Program-made: the position numbers and the translations under genes | The notes under the pieces: model-generated | What the model was told of the DNA's origin: nothing | What the model saw: the letters and a program-made list of their open reading frames with translations, nothing else | The model's database searches: none | Source of the DNA: Plantago major | Taxonomy: Eukaryota; Streptophyta; Magnoliopsida; Lamiales; Plantaginaceae | DNA length: 64,000 bases | Assembly: GCA_026545765.1 (NCBI GenBank) | Contig: CM048839.1 | Coordinates: 48,964,677-49,028,676 of the forward strand | Reading direction: 5' to 3' | Part shown: positions 47,120-59,076 of the stretch, one piece after another | Position numbering within the stretch: the stretch's first letter is position 1 | How the letters are laid out: each line of letters begins with the position of its first letter

Positions 47120-49730
47120 GAAAAGCAGGGGTAGATCGAGGGCATTAAGGGGAGTGAGGATCAAAGGAAAATGGGTTGAAGGTGTGGAGGAAGTAAAAGA
47201 GGCAGTCAGAGGACATTTCTTGTCACTGTTTGAAGCTGCTCGGGAGGGGACTGACTATAACGGTAAACTGCCGAGTGGACTGGAAGGGAACAGGATTGGC
47301 GCATTTGATGAGGCTGCTGGACTGGAAAAGGAATTTTAAATTGAGGAAATTAAGGAAGCAGTGTGGGATTGTGGAATCGATAAGAGCTCGGGATCGGATG
47401 GATTCAATTTCTATTTTTTTCGGCAATCCTGGGAGCTCTTGGAAGGTGATTTTAAAGCCTTATTTGCTGATTTTTACACTCACTCAAGATTGGTTAAGGG
47501 GCTAAATTCAGCGTTCATCACACTTATTCCAAAGAACGCAAATCCTATGGCAATTGAGGAGTATAGACCAATTTTCCTAGTCGGGAGTCTATATAAAGTG
47601 ATATCAAAGGTGCTTGGCAAGAGATTAGCTAAGGTGTTGAAGGGTTATTTCGGAAAATCAATCGGCGTTCTTGGGTGATAGGAACATTCTCGACGGAGTG
47701 GTGGTTGCTAATGAGATTATTGATGAGGCCCGGAAGAGGAAAAAGAAAATGATAATGTTTAAAATTGACTTCGAAAAAGCTTACAACTCGGTGAGTTGGA
47801 AGTTCCTCTTGGAGATGTTGAAGATGGTTGGGATTCGGAGAGAGATGGTGCCTTTGGATAAAGGAGTGTGTATCGACGGCGGAGACTTCGGTGTTAATTA
47901 ATGGGAGTCCGTCAAACCCATTCAAGTTGGTAGGGGTCTCCGACAAGGAGACCCATTGTCACCATTTCTCTTTCTCGTCATAGCGGAAGGGTTGAGTAGG
48001 TTGATGGAGAAAGCATGTAGTTCCGTAGTGTTTGAAGCTATTAAAGTGGGAAAGGAGGAGGTGAGAGTATCCCATCTTCAATATGCGGATGACTCCATCT
48101 TGTTCGGTGAAGCTAAGAGAACAAACATAGATGCACTTAAGAGTGTTCTAAGATGTTTTGAATGGATGTCGGGGCTGAAAATTAATTTCCGGATGAGTAG
48201 TTTGATGGGGATTGGAGTGGATGTCGAAGTTCTTGATTGTTGGGCAAAGGTTCTTAATTGTGGGGTTGGAGCGATACCGTTGTGTATTTGGGACTGCCCG
48301 TAGGGGCAAATCCGGGTGATAGAAAGGTGTGGAAGTTGGTGGTGGATCGTGTGAAGAAGAGACTTGAGAATTGGAAAAACAATTATCTTTCTTTTGGAGG
48401 AAGAATCATGTTAACTAATGCGGTGCTATGAACCTTACCCATCTACCATTTCTCTTTCTTTAAAGCTCATTCTTATGTTTTAAACCAATTAAAGAAGATT
48501 CAAGACACTTCATTTTGGGGGGCTCTTTAGGGGGGAAGAAAAAGGTGGCTTGGGTTAAATGGGAGGTGATGTGTAGGTCTAAGCAAAATGGAGGGGTCGG
48601 GATCAAGAACTTGGAGTCTTTTAATCTTTCTCTTATTGGGAATTGGGCGTGGAGATTACTCGGGGGTAATAATGCGCTTTGGGGTAAAGTGGTTAGGTCC
48701 AAGTATGGGGAGTTTAGCAAAGTGGTGAGGGGCTGTAGGGTTGGAAAACCGTGGGGGGTGGGGTGGTCGTCGTGGTGGAGGGACGTAGTCAAATGGGTTG
48801 GGTGCAAAAACGGGTTTTGGGAAGAGATTAGAAGAGTCGTAGGTGATGGCGGGTCGACTCTATTTTGGGAGGACTATTGGGCAGTGGATGGAATGAGTTT
48901 GAAAGAGCTTTTTCCTACATTATATAGTTTGGAGGTTAAGAAAGATTGTCTTGTGGCGGAGAGATTAGTTTGGGTTGATAATGTTTTGAGTGGGAATTGG
49001 GAGTGGCGTCGTGGTCTGTTCGTATGGGAATTGGACCTGATCCCAAATCTATTCAATGTTGTAAATAGGTTTGCTCCAGGACAAAGTCAGCCGGATGGCT
49101 GGTCATGGAAGCTTGCTAAGGATGCTGTATATTCGACCAAATCCGGCTATGAGAATCTTGAAAACGACAGTCTTGGTGGGGAGGTGCAGAATTTGGAATG
49201 GACAAAGGCGGTGTGGAATAAGTGGACTCCAATGAAAGTAAAGGCGTTCGTGTGGAAGCTGTGAGTTGACAGAATTCCTTGTCACACCAACTTAAAGAAA
49301 AGAAATCAGCTAAATTGGGAAGGGGCTGCGGTTTGCAAAGTCTGTGATTTCAATGAAGACGAATCAGTTGAACACTTATTTTTTATGTGTGATTTTGCTG
49401 TGGGTGTTTGGAAAAAGATGGCAAGTTGGCTTGAAGTGAGTTCTGTTCCGTTTATACATACGAAGGAGCACCTGGAAGCATTCTCAGATTCACTTGGAAA
49501 GAGTGGTAAAAAGATTTTGGAAATGGTTTGGCACGGCACGGTGTGGATCATATGGAAGGCAAGAAATGGCAAGCTGTTTGGTGGTGAAGATCAGGGGATC
49601 TCTGAAACGTTCGAGAAAATCAAATTCATGTTATGTAGTTGGGTGAGAAGTCACAAGTTGGTGTTGCCTGAATATGATTACATCGGGTGGGAAGTGCGCT
49701 GTCGTGGAGTGCTAAATCTGTTATGAGCTG
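47120..49730 (+). pseudogene. LINE 1 ORF2, reverse transcriptase and C-terminal zinc-binding region
   Basis: After the Gypsy remnant the LINE resumes at the segment just before the reverse transcriptase. It has SSGSDGFNFYFF, FITLIPKNANP, EEYRPIFLVGSLYKVISKVL, then MIMFKIDFEKAYNSVSW (catalytic Asp) and HLQYADDSILFGE (YADD) near 48075. Downstream are the GGLGI-type block (KQNGGVGIKNLE) near 48585, a Trp-rich region and the zinc-binding CKVCDFNEDESVEHLFFMC (49335-49395). There are frameshifts near 47660, 47880-47940, 48300 and 48520 and a TGA at 49262. The enzyme primes DNA synthesis on the nicked target in active elements. Confidence 0.88.
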
Positions 49731-50296
49731 GTTTCTATTGACTGGTTGAGTTTGGGAAGTCTACTGCTTTTGTTTCAGCTGCGTTCTAGCAAGCTCAGTG
49801 CTGTTTTCAGATCGTGATAGGATTTTTCAGAATTTAATCTTTGTGTAATTGGAGCTGTGGGTTTGTGGTGGCAGAAATTTTCTTGGAACAGGTTTTCATC
49901 TCACTCTTTCATTTAGTTGTTTTTTGGGCTGCCTTGAGGGAAAATCATCATTCTTTTCTTCCTTTCTTTAATGATATCCAGCCCTCTTGGTGTTGGTCTA
50001 CCTCTCACTCTTAGTTGGATACTTCGGTGTCGTGACATTACGACGGGGTGGCCAACTTTTCAGTCCGAATTGCACCTTTTTGGAGGCTGTGTTGCTTGTG
50101 TCTGTTCTGGGTTGATTTTTGTCCTTGCCTTGGTTGTGGTTCTTGTTTTGTTTCAACAGTTAGTAGTCCGATAGATCTGCGAGTTGTTGGTGATAGACCA
50201 TATCTTTGTGTAGGTTGGACCATTCTTGTATATTTGAACACCACTGGTGTTCTTTTTCAGTTGATGAAATGAATTTTAATTTTTCAAAAAAAAAAA
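49731..50296 (+). other. LINE 1 3' untranslated region and poly(A) tail
   Basis: GT-rich sequence without coding signal, ending in eleven A residues at 50286-50296. Confidence 0.8.
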
Positions 50297-50311
50297 CATT
50301 CATTCATCATG

Positions 50312-50527
50312 TTTTTTTTTGGAATATCGATATTACAATTATATTACATCAAATCTACTCATATATCTATCATTCATATATCAATCATTACATAGTAATC
50401 ACTCATCACTCAATCCATTATAGCTAGCATACACTAGAACACAAACTCGCTTTTAACGGGAATCGAACCCATAACATTTGGAATCATAACACCTCAGTCT
50501 AAGCAATTGAGTCAGGCCTCATTGACT
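50312..50527 (-). mobile_element. tRNA-derived SINE
   Basis: On the minus strand it has a tRNA-like head with A box (TGACTCAATTGCTTAG, 50499-50514) and B box (GGTTCGATTCC, 50459-50469), an AT-rich body and a short A tail (nine T at 50312-50320 on plus). A 16 bp duplication ACATTCATTCA(T/G)CATG flanks it (50296-50311 and 50528-50543). The target is a satellite unit. Confidence 0.85.
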
Positions 50528-50600
50528 ACATTCATTCAGCATGTTAAAAACACAAGATCATTTATTAGATTTTAGTACGAAATGCATCCTAATTGCACCA
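50528..50600. repeat. Remnant of the 154 bp satellite
   Basis: ACATTCATTCAGCATG, AAAACACAAGATC, TTTTAGTACGAAATGCATCC match the satellite unit at 26778-26840. Confidence 0.85.
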
Positions 50601-51500
50601 AGCAAGTACTACCAGATACATGTATAACATATGGTTTCTGCTTAAGCAAAACTGTACATTCATAACACAGTTCTTTACAATAGAAAAATCAATACATTAT
50701 ATGTTCGGACGGACAAAGTATATATTCTTATAACGTTTATTCCTCATTCGAATTTTGTACATGTAAAATACTTTTCTCTAAAATAAAATATCATGCATAA
50801 ATTAGATGTAAGATTTCTTGTATAAAATTGCTTCAAGTACAAAATTCGAACAAGTGTTGATGAATCATACGTTACCAATGAATTATATGAGGTGAATAAA
50901 AGAGTTGCTACGAGTAGGTTCAAGTATTTCACTGCAACAGTCGGATATTGATGTTTTGCATACAACAAGTTAGAGATGTTTTGAATTTAACAAAAAGGTT
51001 TACATATAAATCAACTATTTAACGCACGAAAACTAAAAGATGTAATTACAATTCAAAAGTTTAAGTTAGTATCATAAACAATTTTGGATAAATATTTTTC
51101 ATATTAAATTTTATGCAATGAAACATACATATATTTTTTTCGGTAATATATTCATTTATTACAATAGAGGAGTATATAAAAGTCATGAAGTATTGCAATG
51201 TGGATTTATTCTTATTTATAACCGGTTTCAAGTTGGGACTGTGAATTTATATTACTATAGTGAGTTTATTTCTTTCAAGTGTTTCTACTTTCTACGGTAT
51301 CTTGTAGTATTCGTTTTATTTTAAATTAGATGGGTGTACGATTTTTCCTAACTTGTGTTTTACACCAAAAAAATCCACTAGTGTATTCATGTACGGGGAT
51401 AATTATATGGTTCTGATAAAGTGTGTTCATACTATGCATAGTTAACTCATAGGAGGGAATCATTATATTAGAAATTTAAAAATGAGTTGGGCAAAGAAAA
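50601..51500. other. Unassigned AT-rich sequence
   Basis: No supported gene or transposon end. Confidence 0.4.
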
Positions 51501-51523
51501 GATGCTCGAATTCCCCCTTTTGC

Positions 51524-51533
51524 TCTCTCTATA
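51524..51533 (+). promoter_or_regulatory. TATA box of the small host gene
   Basis: CTCTATAAAT about 95 bp before the ATG at 51621, after a CT-rich stretch. Confidence 0.6.
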
Positions 51534-51620
51534 AATCGTACGTTCCCCATTGTAACATTATACACAAAATACAAACCTCTAAAGTTTTTCCTCACTTACT
51601 AGCTAGCTAGAATTATTAAA

Positions 51621-51953
51621 ATGGCACACAGAGGTGACCTAGTGAAGATTGGCATGGAAGGGTTCGGGATGATCGATCAATTTTTCGGGAAATCATCATC
51701 ATCGGGGGCCGGTAAGCTGCCTCGTGGTCATAAGAATCGTGGTGGTGCATTAGATAAGGGTCGTCAGCCGCCAATGAACCGGTACATAATTCAGCAACAA
51801 GAGTCTCATGTTTATTATCAAACAGTGACACATGAAGTTGTTACAGTCATAAGTAGGAGCAACGATGCACCTCAAGATCAGTACTCGCGTGAAGCTCCTG
51901 CAGTAGTTAACAATTTCTCCATCAGAAAGCCAAAACGCACTTTCTACTACTGA
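51621..51953 (+). CDS. Small single-exon plant protein, unknown function
   Basis: A 110-residue frame starting MAHRGDLVKIGMEGFGMIDQ in a good context (TAAAATGGC), with a TATA box about 95 bp upstream and AATAAA-like signals downstream. It has no signal peptide, membrane segment or recognised domain. It is rich in Gly, Ser and Arg near residues 24-48 and ends in a basic-aromatic tail KPKRTFYY. The context (promoter, leader, undamaged frame, no transposon similarity) suggests a real host gene, unlike its neighbours. I do not recognise the family. Confidence 0.65.
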   Translation: MAHRGDLVKIGMEGFGMIDQFFGKSSSSGAGKLPRGHKNRGGALDKGRQPPMNRYIIQQQESHVYYQTVTHEVVTVISRSNDAPQDQYSREAPAVVNNFSIRKPKRTFYY

Positions 51954-52004
51954 TCATTACTTAATCCTATGTGTGTTTTTTTACTACTTTCTATGTTCCT
52001 ATGT

Positions 52005-52192
52005 ATTTACGCACAATAGTCTTATTATCATGTAACACTCACTCTATATTACTTTTTGTGAACCATCTGTCTAAGTAATAAACTTTACTTTTTGGCTATT
52101 TTACGCACAATAGTCGTATTATCATGTAACACTCACTCTACATTACTTTTTGTGAATCTGTCTAAGTAATAAACTTTACTTTTTGGCTATTT
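52005..52192 (+). repeat. Tandem duplication in the 3' region of the small host gene
   Basis: About 95 bp containing TTTACGCACAATAGTC, ATCATGTAACACTCACTCTA, CTAAGTAATAAACTTTAC and TTTTTGGCTATTTTAC is repeated directly, so the AATAAA signal occurs twice (near 52077 and 52168). Confidence 0.85.
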
Positions 52193-52244
52193 TACACCTT
52201 TATATTTTTCATTAGAAAGAGATTAGCCTCATATATTATTTTTA

Positions 52245-53145
52245 GGAAAAATTACACCAGGCCCCCCCAATAAACACCTCTCGCTCATCAAGTCCCTAAT
52301 ATTTTAACAATAACATATTGGTCCAATTTCTATTTTCAAAGTTATCTTCCAAACAAGGCCTTGTTTTATGCCCTAACATTTTCTAGTTTGCTTCTTCGTC
52401 CCTTTATTCTTATCAACCATCACTTTCCACCATTCACCACCTCCAACTTAGAAAAAACATAAAAATGTTATAGGGAGTTAATAATAATTGTTTAGAGAAA
52501 TTATAATAAAATGAAAGTTTATGATAAAATTTAAATGGTTGGATTTTGTGTTTAAAACTATAATACATATGAGACACCTCTAGTTGATTTACCACAGAAT
52601 GGCTCTGTAATTTATGTATATTTTTAAATTACTTTGAATATAAACCTGAAACTTTGGCTTTTTTTCTTCTTAGGTTTGGAGATTGATTTTCATGTGTCAG
52701 GATTATTTTACACCCTGGACATGTGTTAGTTTCTCGTTCAATTTCATAAATTATTTTTAAAGATTGAAAAATTAAAAAAAAATGAAGAAATACCTGAGAG
52801 GACAAGTCACCAATATTCAATCTGGAAAAACAATTAAAAGTGAAAATATGTTTTTTCATTTTTTTTAATTTAAAAAAATGAAAGTGGACACTTTTTTCAC
52901 TCTCATTTTACGTAAGAAAAACAAAAAAGAGAAAAAGCCTAAAAGAAATAAATTAAAGAAAAATAAAATAATCAAATCAAACATAAAGCTTTAAGTTAAG
53001 GTTGTGTTTGGGTGCAATATGAATTTTGTACTATGTTGTTATTAATTTATTAAAATTGTTGATATATGTTATTGTTTAAAAGTTAGGGACTGCAATGTTT
53101 TTACGAAATTTATCAGGGGGCTATATGTAATTTGCCCTTTTTTAC
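52245..53145. mobile_element. MULE-type terminal-inverted-repeat element (MITE)
   Basis: It starts GGAAAAATTACACCAGGCCC, and its right end, read on the minus strand, has GGGCAAATTACATATAGCCC. It is flanked by an exact 9 bp duplication TTATTTTTA (52236-52244 and 53146-53154). A 9 bp duplication and this kind of terminus suit Mutator-type elements. No transposase frame. Confidence 0.65.
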
Positions 53146-53254
53146 TTATTTTTAAATTAGATTTGGGCATGTATTTTCCAAAAAGTGCAACTCAATCTCA
53201 ATTTCGGCTAATTATAAGGTGATTGTAATACACACTGAGGACAATTAGCATTGT

Positions 53255-54415
53255 TTAACAAATTTCAATGGTTATATTTTTAGTGAAGTTCTTTGTAGTC
53301 CCTGCAGCTTCCATTTGTTCCCAGATGGTTGGTGGTTGTTTGTTGATTCCCTCACCAGAACTTGTGTTTGATTGGTTTCCCAAGTTTTTCATCATGCTAT
53401 GTATTCCAGGGTTCACTTTGACAACCTGAAACAATCATATATACAACTGCATATGAGAAACAACAAACTAACAACAATGACATGGAAATAGGACTGTACA
53501 TAGATGAACAGCAACGGACAACAATGGCTGGGATGTAAACAACATACAATGGGTTTCTTTTGCCTTGGTTGTGTGGTCTCACTGGGCTCCTTGGCTTTCC
53601 TTGTCTTCTTAGGAGCAGAGGGCTGAGATTTGAACAAAAAACAAGTTAGTCAAGGGAAACACAAGTTTAAGTAACATAAAAGAGATTACATGTACCTTAA
53701 CTATGCCATTCCTTTCATCATCTGCCATCTTCAAATCACATGAGAGAATGTTGTGATACTTCTCATGACAATAACTGCAAGTGACAGTTTCTTGATTCTT
53801 CTTCAGCTTATACTTATTGTATAGGGACATAGCAGGGGGTCCACCACCTCTACATTTTTTCTTTCTTCTCATTACAGGTTCATCAGCATCTCTTCTTCTC
53901 AGATGGCTTGGCCTACCCCTACTTCTAGGTTCACAAGGTGGCAATGGTGGCTCTAATCCAGATTTGAGCCACTCATGCCTTCCATTGATTGGGATTATCA
54001 CATTCTCATAAGTCTTCTTGTAGGTGGCAGTTAGATAAGCCTCATCCACAAACCTCTCTACCTCCCAACCATTCTCAGTAATGCATGCTAGTGCATGTCT
54101 ACAAGGTATCCCAGACAAGTCCCACTTCCTACACCCACAAGTTCTAGCAGACAAATCAACCATATATTTCTCCCCACTCTTGCTCTGCACTCTCCAAATA
54201 TGCTTAGCAGATTTCAGAGGTACCAGACCTTTCAGATTCATCAAGTTATCATCTAAGATTTGAACTATCTTAGGACAAAGCACACCTCTTTATTTGTCAT
54301 TGCACAACTCCCTTTTCTTTTTCAGTCTAATCATAACATACTCCATGACCCAATCAAACATACAAACTATAACTAGCTCTCTACCATCAAGAATGCATGA
54401 GTCTCACAGCAATTG
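53255..54415 (-). pseudogene. MULE 2 transposase, SWIM zinc finger and C-terminal exons
   Basis: The SWIM finger reads CGCRKWDLSGIPCRHAL near 54060-54125, typical of MULE transposases and the FAR1/FRS proteins derived from them. A basic segment with a C-x2-C-x4-H-x4-C-like knuckle (CSYCHEKYHNILSC) follows near 53730-53790. Introns at 53695-53623 and 53547-53426 lead to the last exon (VVKVNPGIHSMMKNLG) and TAA at 53255. The reading frame in this part is largely intact from 54283. Confidence 0.85.
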
Positions 54416-56190
54416 TTAATTAAGTAAGATGTCACACTTAACCTCTCCTGAAAAGAATGCTCTGGACCAACTGGTTGGGTCCCTTGCTTCCCACCACTTG
54501 ACTGCCATGGGATCAAGTTTTCCCATCTCCTCCTTGGATCTCACAAACTGTGGAATGGTAGTTGCACAAGCCATATTCCACAAGGCCAGTTTGAATGTAG
54601 TCCCAGTGAAGCCTAGCATATAAAACATGTAAATGAGAACTACATTAGTACATATCAAGACAAATTTATAGTAAAAAACTATCATATATACATAAAAAGC
54701 ACATTACCTGCAGTTTTCATGTTTCCATGCAAATGTCTTATACAAAACCTGTTTTTGCTACCATGGAAATGCTCTTGGAAGGCTTTAATAAGCCCTTTTT
54801 GCTTATCACTTATGAATGTCCACTTCTGATGGTCAGTAAGCTCCAAATCAGTCTCAATGGTATTTAGAAACCATGATCATGTTTCATAAGTCTCACTTTT
54901 TACCACAGCCCAAGAAATTGGGTATATATTGTTCTATCCATCTGTTGTCAGTAAGATTCCACCATACTCCCTCTTCAAATGGCACCCATCAACTCCAATG
55001 ATGTGCCTACAAGCCTTAAACCCTTCCTTACAAGCTGCTAGACATACATATAGCTTCTCAAACCTCCCACTGCCATTGGGATCCAGTCCTAGGTAGACAC
55101 TACTACCTGGATTCTTACTTCTCACCTCCTGTACATAGTCCCAAAGTCTCCCATACTGCTCCTCCTCTGTTCCATACAAATATTCAAGTGCAAGTCTCCT
55201 TGCCCTGCTTACCTGCTGCCTAGTCACAGGCAAGTTTGTCTCCATTTAAATCTCATCTGCTATGTTCTGAGGCTTCTTTCTTGGATCAATTATAAAGGTT
55301 GCCAGGTATTTCTTTGCAATTCAACTGGACTTGATGTTAGTGATGTTGTGATTTATAGGGCAGTCATGTTTGGAATAGTATTCAACAACCCTAAATGATT
55401 TAGTGTCTCCTTTCACAGCATGTAAGTACAACTTAAATGGACACTTCTTACCTCTCCTAGTGCCTTTACACTTCACATGCATTCTTTTCTTATCATTGGG
55501 GTGGATTTGAAGAGGGCTCCAAGTCTTATGGGCATATGAATGGACAGCTACTCCAACAATTTTTTTACTTGTAAAGACAATCCCCAACTCAAACTTAGGG
55601 TCAAAAACATCTACCTCATTAAAAGTCTTACACTTAACTAGTCTTTTCTTGTACTTACCTATAGCAACTTCCTGCATCTTCACTTTCTTGGGTACAGTTG
55701 CTTCTTCATCAGAAGCCACAGATTCACATGAACTCCAATCTAAATCATCTCTAGCTATGTCTTTCTCTTCTTCACTTACTTCTTCTTCAAGTTCAACTTC
55801 TTCATCAAAGTTAGGTGCATAACACTCGCCTCTGAATCATCTTCACTATCAATCTCCTCATCATCCCAGTTTTCAACATAGCACATTTTCTCTCCTTGCC
55901 TGCATCAAAAAAAATGTGTTAGAACCACCTTCAATATCAACATTTCATATTATATGATATGATCCAGTAATAGCACATGAGCTTACCCTTTTGTTTGAGC
56001 CTTTCCTTTTCCTTTTGTGCTTCATTTACCTCATCCCTGAAATCATACTCAGGATCAATGAAATCATCATCATTCAAATTCTTCTGCTCCCACATAATTC
56101 TCAATCATGTCATCAATGTCCTCTAACAAGTCATCATCATTCATCTGTTGCAGCATATAATAATTCAATCAACAAGGTGTTAACTTACTA
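54416..56190 (-). pseudogene. MULE 2 transposase, MuDR DNA-binding and catalytic regions
   Basis: After an acidic exon (NDDDLLEDIDD) and a GT-AG intron (55986-55900) comes the MuDR DNA-binding region (DPKFELGIVFTSKK, then CKGTRRGKKCPFKLYLH and HDCPINHN zinc-binding pattern) at 55719-55321. The catalytic domain starts around 55245. IGVDGCHLKREYGG gives the first Asp near 54990, TFISDKQKGLIKAF the second Asp near 54800-54830, and the block with WNMACATTIPQF precedes KWWEARDP near 54480. Frame changes lie near 55250, 54930 and 54690. It would catalyse DDE transposition if intact. Confidence 0.8.
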
Positions 56191-56216
56191 AAATAAGCAT
56201 TACAAAATTAATAGTA

Positions 56217-58130
56217 GAGAAAATTACATTTGTTACCCCTTAAATTGACCCCCTTCACAGATTGGTCCCTTCTATTCGAACAATAACAGATGGCCCCCTG
56301 TAGTTGACCAAAACTAAACAACACTTCTCTCTCTTGCCATGTGGATTTAATTTTCTCTCTCCTTAAAAGAAAAGTTAAAACAAATTAAAATTTCTTACAT
56401 TAATTAAAGTAAAGCAAAAATAACAGATGGATCTATCTGTAATTAGCTTCCAAAAATACAGGGAGCTATTTATAATTGATTTTCAGGTAATTTTTGCTAA
56501 TAAAAGTCCAAAAATACATGCACTAAAAATAATTTCCTCATAAACTTTTATGTAATTGATTGAACTTAATTATGTCCCTCTAAATCGTATGTGGGAATTG
56601 GAGGGAAATTTTATCCCCAAATTCCAGCCCGGACCCTTACTAAATAGCTATTTTAGTTATTTGTGGCTTGGATGATTATGAAGTACTAGTAGTGATTAGT
56701 TATTTTAATTTCAGTTTAATGTATTTTTGTCGAGTGATCACAATTATCTCTTTTGTGGAATGTATTGAAAGAACTTGTGATCAAATCACCATGTAATTTG
56801 CTTATGTTTACAATGAAATGAAGATGATTAAATGGTAAAAAACCATTGTTAATGTTGTCTCTTGTTGTTATTGTTGGTGGAGAGAGCAATAGAAATGCAT
56901 TAACAGAATATCCATTAAACATAAGAACTGAAAGCCAATTATAGAAGAACAGGGAGCAATTACATCAAATATATGAACCTAATTTGATGAGCTCATCCAC
57001 ATGCTTAGCAGCCTCTTGAAGAAATGCATTATGCCACCTTTCACCATAATATGTCGTGGCCAGTTGAATATCCAAGACAGTCATGGAAGTCGTGAGTACA
57101 GATGCTCTCGGACGAAGCTCGTCAGAGTGGCCACACACTCAATGTGAATGAGCCTTGAAGCAATGTTGGAAGCCCTCATACGTGGTCCAACTGCTTGATC
57201 ATTGGTGTTCATTTCTCTTCGTGAAGTTGCTAGTTTTTTAGCAAGAGTAGGGCTGTTCAAATAGTTTCCATGTTCGTCATTATGTATGTTTCCATGCATT
57301 CAAATATGTTAGTCTTATTATGTGACTCATCATACAATAAGAGTATAGCAAATTACTCAATCCCCACATGAGATGATAGGCGAATCTTTCTTTGATAACC
57401 CTTAATTTCCATTGTTAGTTGTTGTTTCTTGCTTGTCGCTTCTTGATGGTTTGTATTTATAGGTAAATTATAAAGATGAATGCATGGATATGGACATGAA
57501 AACAATGGAAGAATTGAATCTGACTCTTGGAATATGTATAATTGACCTTTGACCTTCATACATTGATAGTTTCTGATTTGTATTCGTGATATGCATTCAA
57601 TCAATACAGGGACCTGGTGCATTTATTTGAAGTCAATAAAGGGACCTAGTACATTCTCAGCATACAGAGAAATGATTAGGAAATAGATTAATTGACTGAT
57701 TACCTGAAATTACTTGAAATTTACCTAAATTGACTAAACAAAATCTAAGCTAAATTACAAATAAGTCCAGTTGGAAATTGATTTAAATCAATTACAAATA
57801 AGTCCCTGAATTTGTGATTGCTAATTACAGACACATCCAACAGCCTGTGTCACCAAATAAAGGAGGAGAAAAGAAAAGGAAAAAGAAAAGAAAATAGGGA
57901 AACAAAATTAAAGAAACTCAAAAATCAAAATATTCAATGGCATTTTCGTTATTATTACCAACTTTGGTCGACATCAAGAAAAGCAATTCCACGTCATCAT
58001 CAAGTTTGACTTTTGAACCATTTGTAATATTGAAAATCGCTCGATAATTTTTGGATGAATCATTATTGTCAATAGAAGGGTTGAATTTGTTATTAGATCG
58101 AATTTAAGGGGTACCATAAGAAATTTTCCC
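56217..58130. mobile_element. MULE-type MITE inserted in MULE 2
   Basis: The left end GAGAAAATTAC...TACCCCTTAAATT and the right end, read on the minus strand, GGGAAAATTTC...TACCCCTTAAATT form about 30 bp terminal inverted repeats. An exact 9 bp duplication TTAATAGTA (56208-56216 and 58131-58139) flanks it. At 1,914 bp it has only short meaningless frames, so it is non-autonomous. It lies within the transposase gene, so it inserted after MULE 2. Confidence 0.85.
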
Positions 58131-58139
58131 TTAATAGTA

Positions 58140-59076
58140 ACTACATTACCTGAACATCACTTTCATCACAGTCTATTCTTTTAACAGAATATCAAGAGTA
58201 TCCTCATTGCTTGTATGGACAGGTATATCATGATGCATGTGAGCATCAACTAGAAACTCATCATCAAACATAAGGTTTGTGGTCTGTGTAGCCTGTGTAG
58301 AAGGTGGAGCTTCCTCACATATTATCTCCTCATCAATGGGTTCCTCTATATCCTCATTCCCTACCTCAAACACTACCTACTCCACCACTTCATTAGTAAT
58401 TCTTTCAATCACGGGCTCCTCCACCCTTTCATTATAGTCTGTCTTTCTTGCATCTCTACAAGAACAGGTTCATCACCTAGAGTGAAATCCAATATAAGTT
58501 CACCAGGCTGAACAACTCTCTTCCTCCTACTGGTGCCCTGTTTTTGTTGACAACTGCCTCCTTTGGTTTCTTAGGTGTAGGCATTGCAGGTGTATTCTCA
58601 TTCTCATTCACTTTATGCACTACCCCATCAATATCCAGGGCTAATAACAATTCATCAGGAATGGAATCATCAATAGGTGGATGTAACCCTCCTACCCCCT
58701 GACTAAATTGCGCTTCCTCAGTTTCACTTGCACAAATCTTAGTGAACTCTTTAGCATCAACATTTAAGGTTAGTTTTTTGTCCCACCTCATCACTGCTTT
58801 GGAAAAAAACTTCCCAATATCTAATGATGTGTTAATCAGTAGAAAACCACCTTCATGAATAATATAGAATCATTTCACCTGTTTTATGCCCTCTCTACCA
58901 ATTAATTCTTCAAGCTCTGTCCTGCCCATTAACATTCCCCCAACATCTGTAGCAACCAGTGTACCCCCACCAATATACTCAGCTTTAGGAAGGTGAATGA
59001 ATTTCCCACCAAACCAGAAACTCAACTCCAAAGCAGTTTCATCATATGGAATATCCAACCAATCTGAGTAAAGCAA
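58140..59076 (-). pseudogene. MULE 2 transposase, N-terminal PB1-like exon and acidic linker
   Basis: It begins with a PB1-like region (LELSFWFGGKFIHLP, YIGGGTLVATDV) near 58880-59050. A second block (GGFLLINTS, VMRWDKKLTLNVDAKEF) follows, then Glu/Asp-rich linker sequence down to about 58150. Several stops and frame changes lie in the linker. The next part of the gene is displaced by the MITE at 56217-58130. Confidence 0.65.

Larger units (their letters stand above)
27861..50296 (+). mobile_element. L1-type LINE (LINE 1), split by two later insertions
   Basis: ORF1 carries an RNA recognition motif and ORF2 has endonuclease, reverse transcriptase and a C-terminal zinc-binding region, ending in an A11 tail at 50286-50296. 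RRM-type ORF1 is known from the BNR group of L1 elements described in beet. The body is interrupted at 30751-34167 (Helitron-like) and 34444-47119 (Gypsy). The 5' boundary is set at the edge of the satellite. The target duplication is unclear; CATCATG occurs at both sides (27854-27860 and 50305-50311). All frames contain lesions. Confidence 0.85.

Noticed and set aside
50459-50514. Functional tRNA gene
   Set aside because: The A and B boxes belong to a SINE head; no cloverleaf with intact acceptor stem, and target duplications flank the unit.
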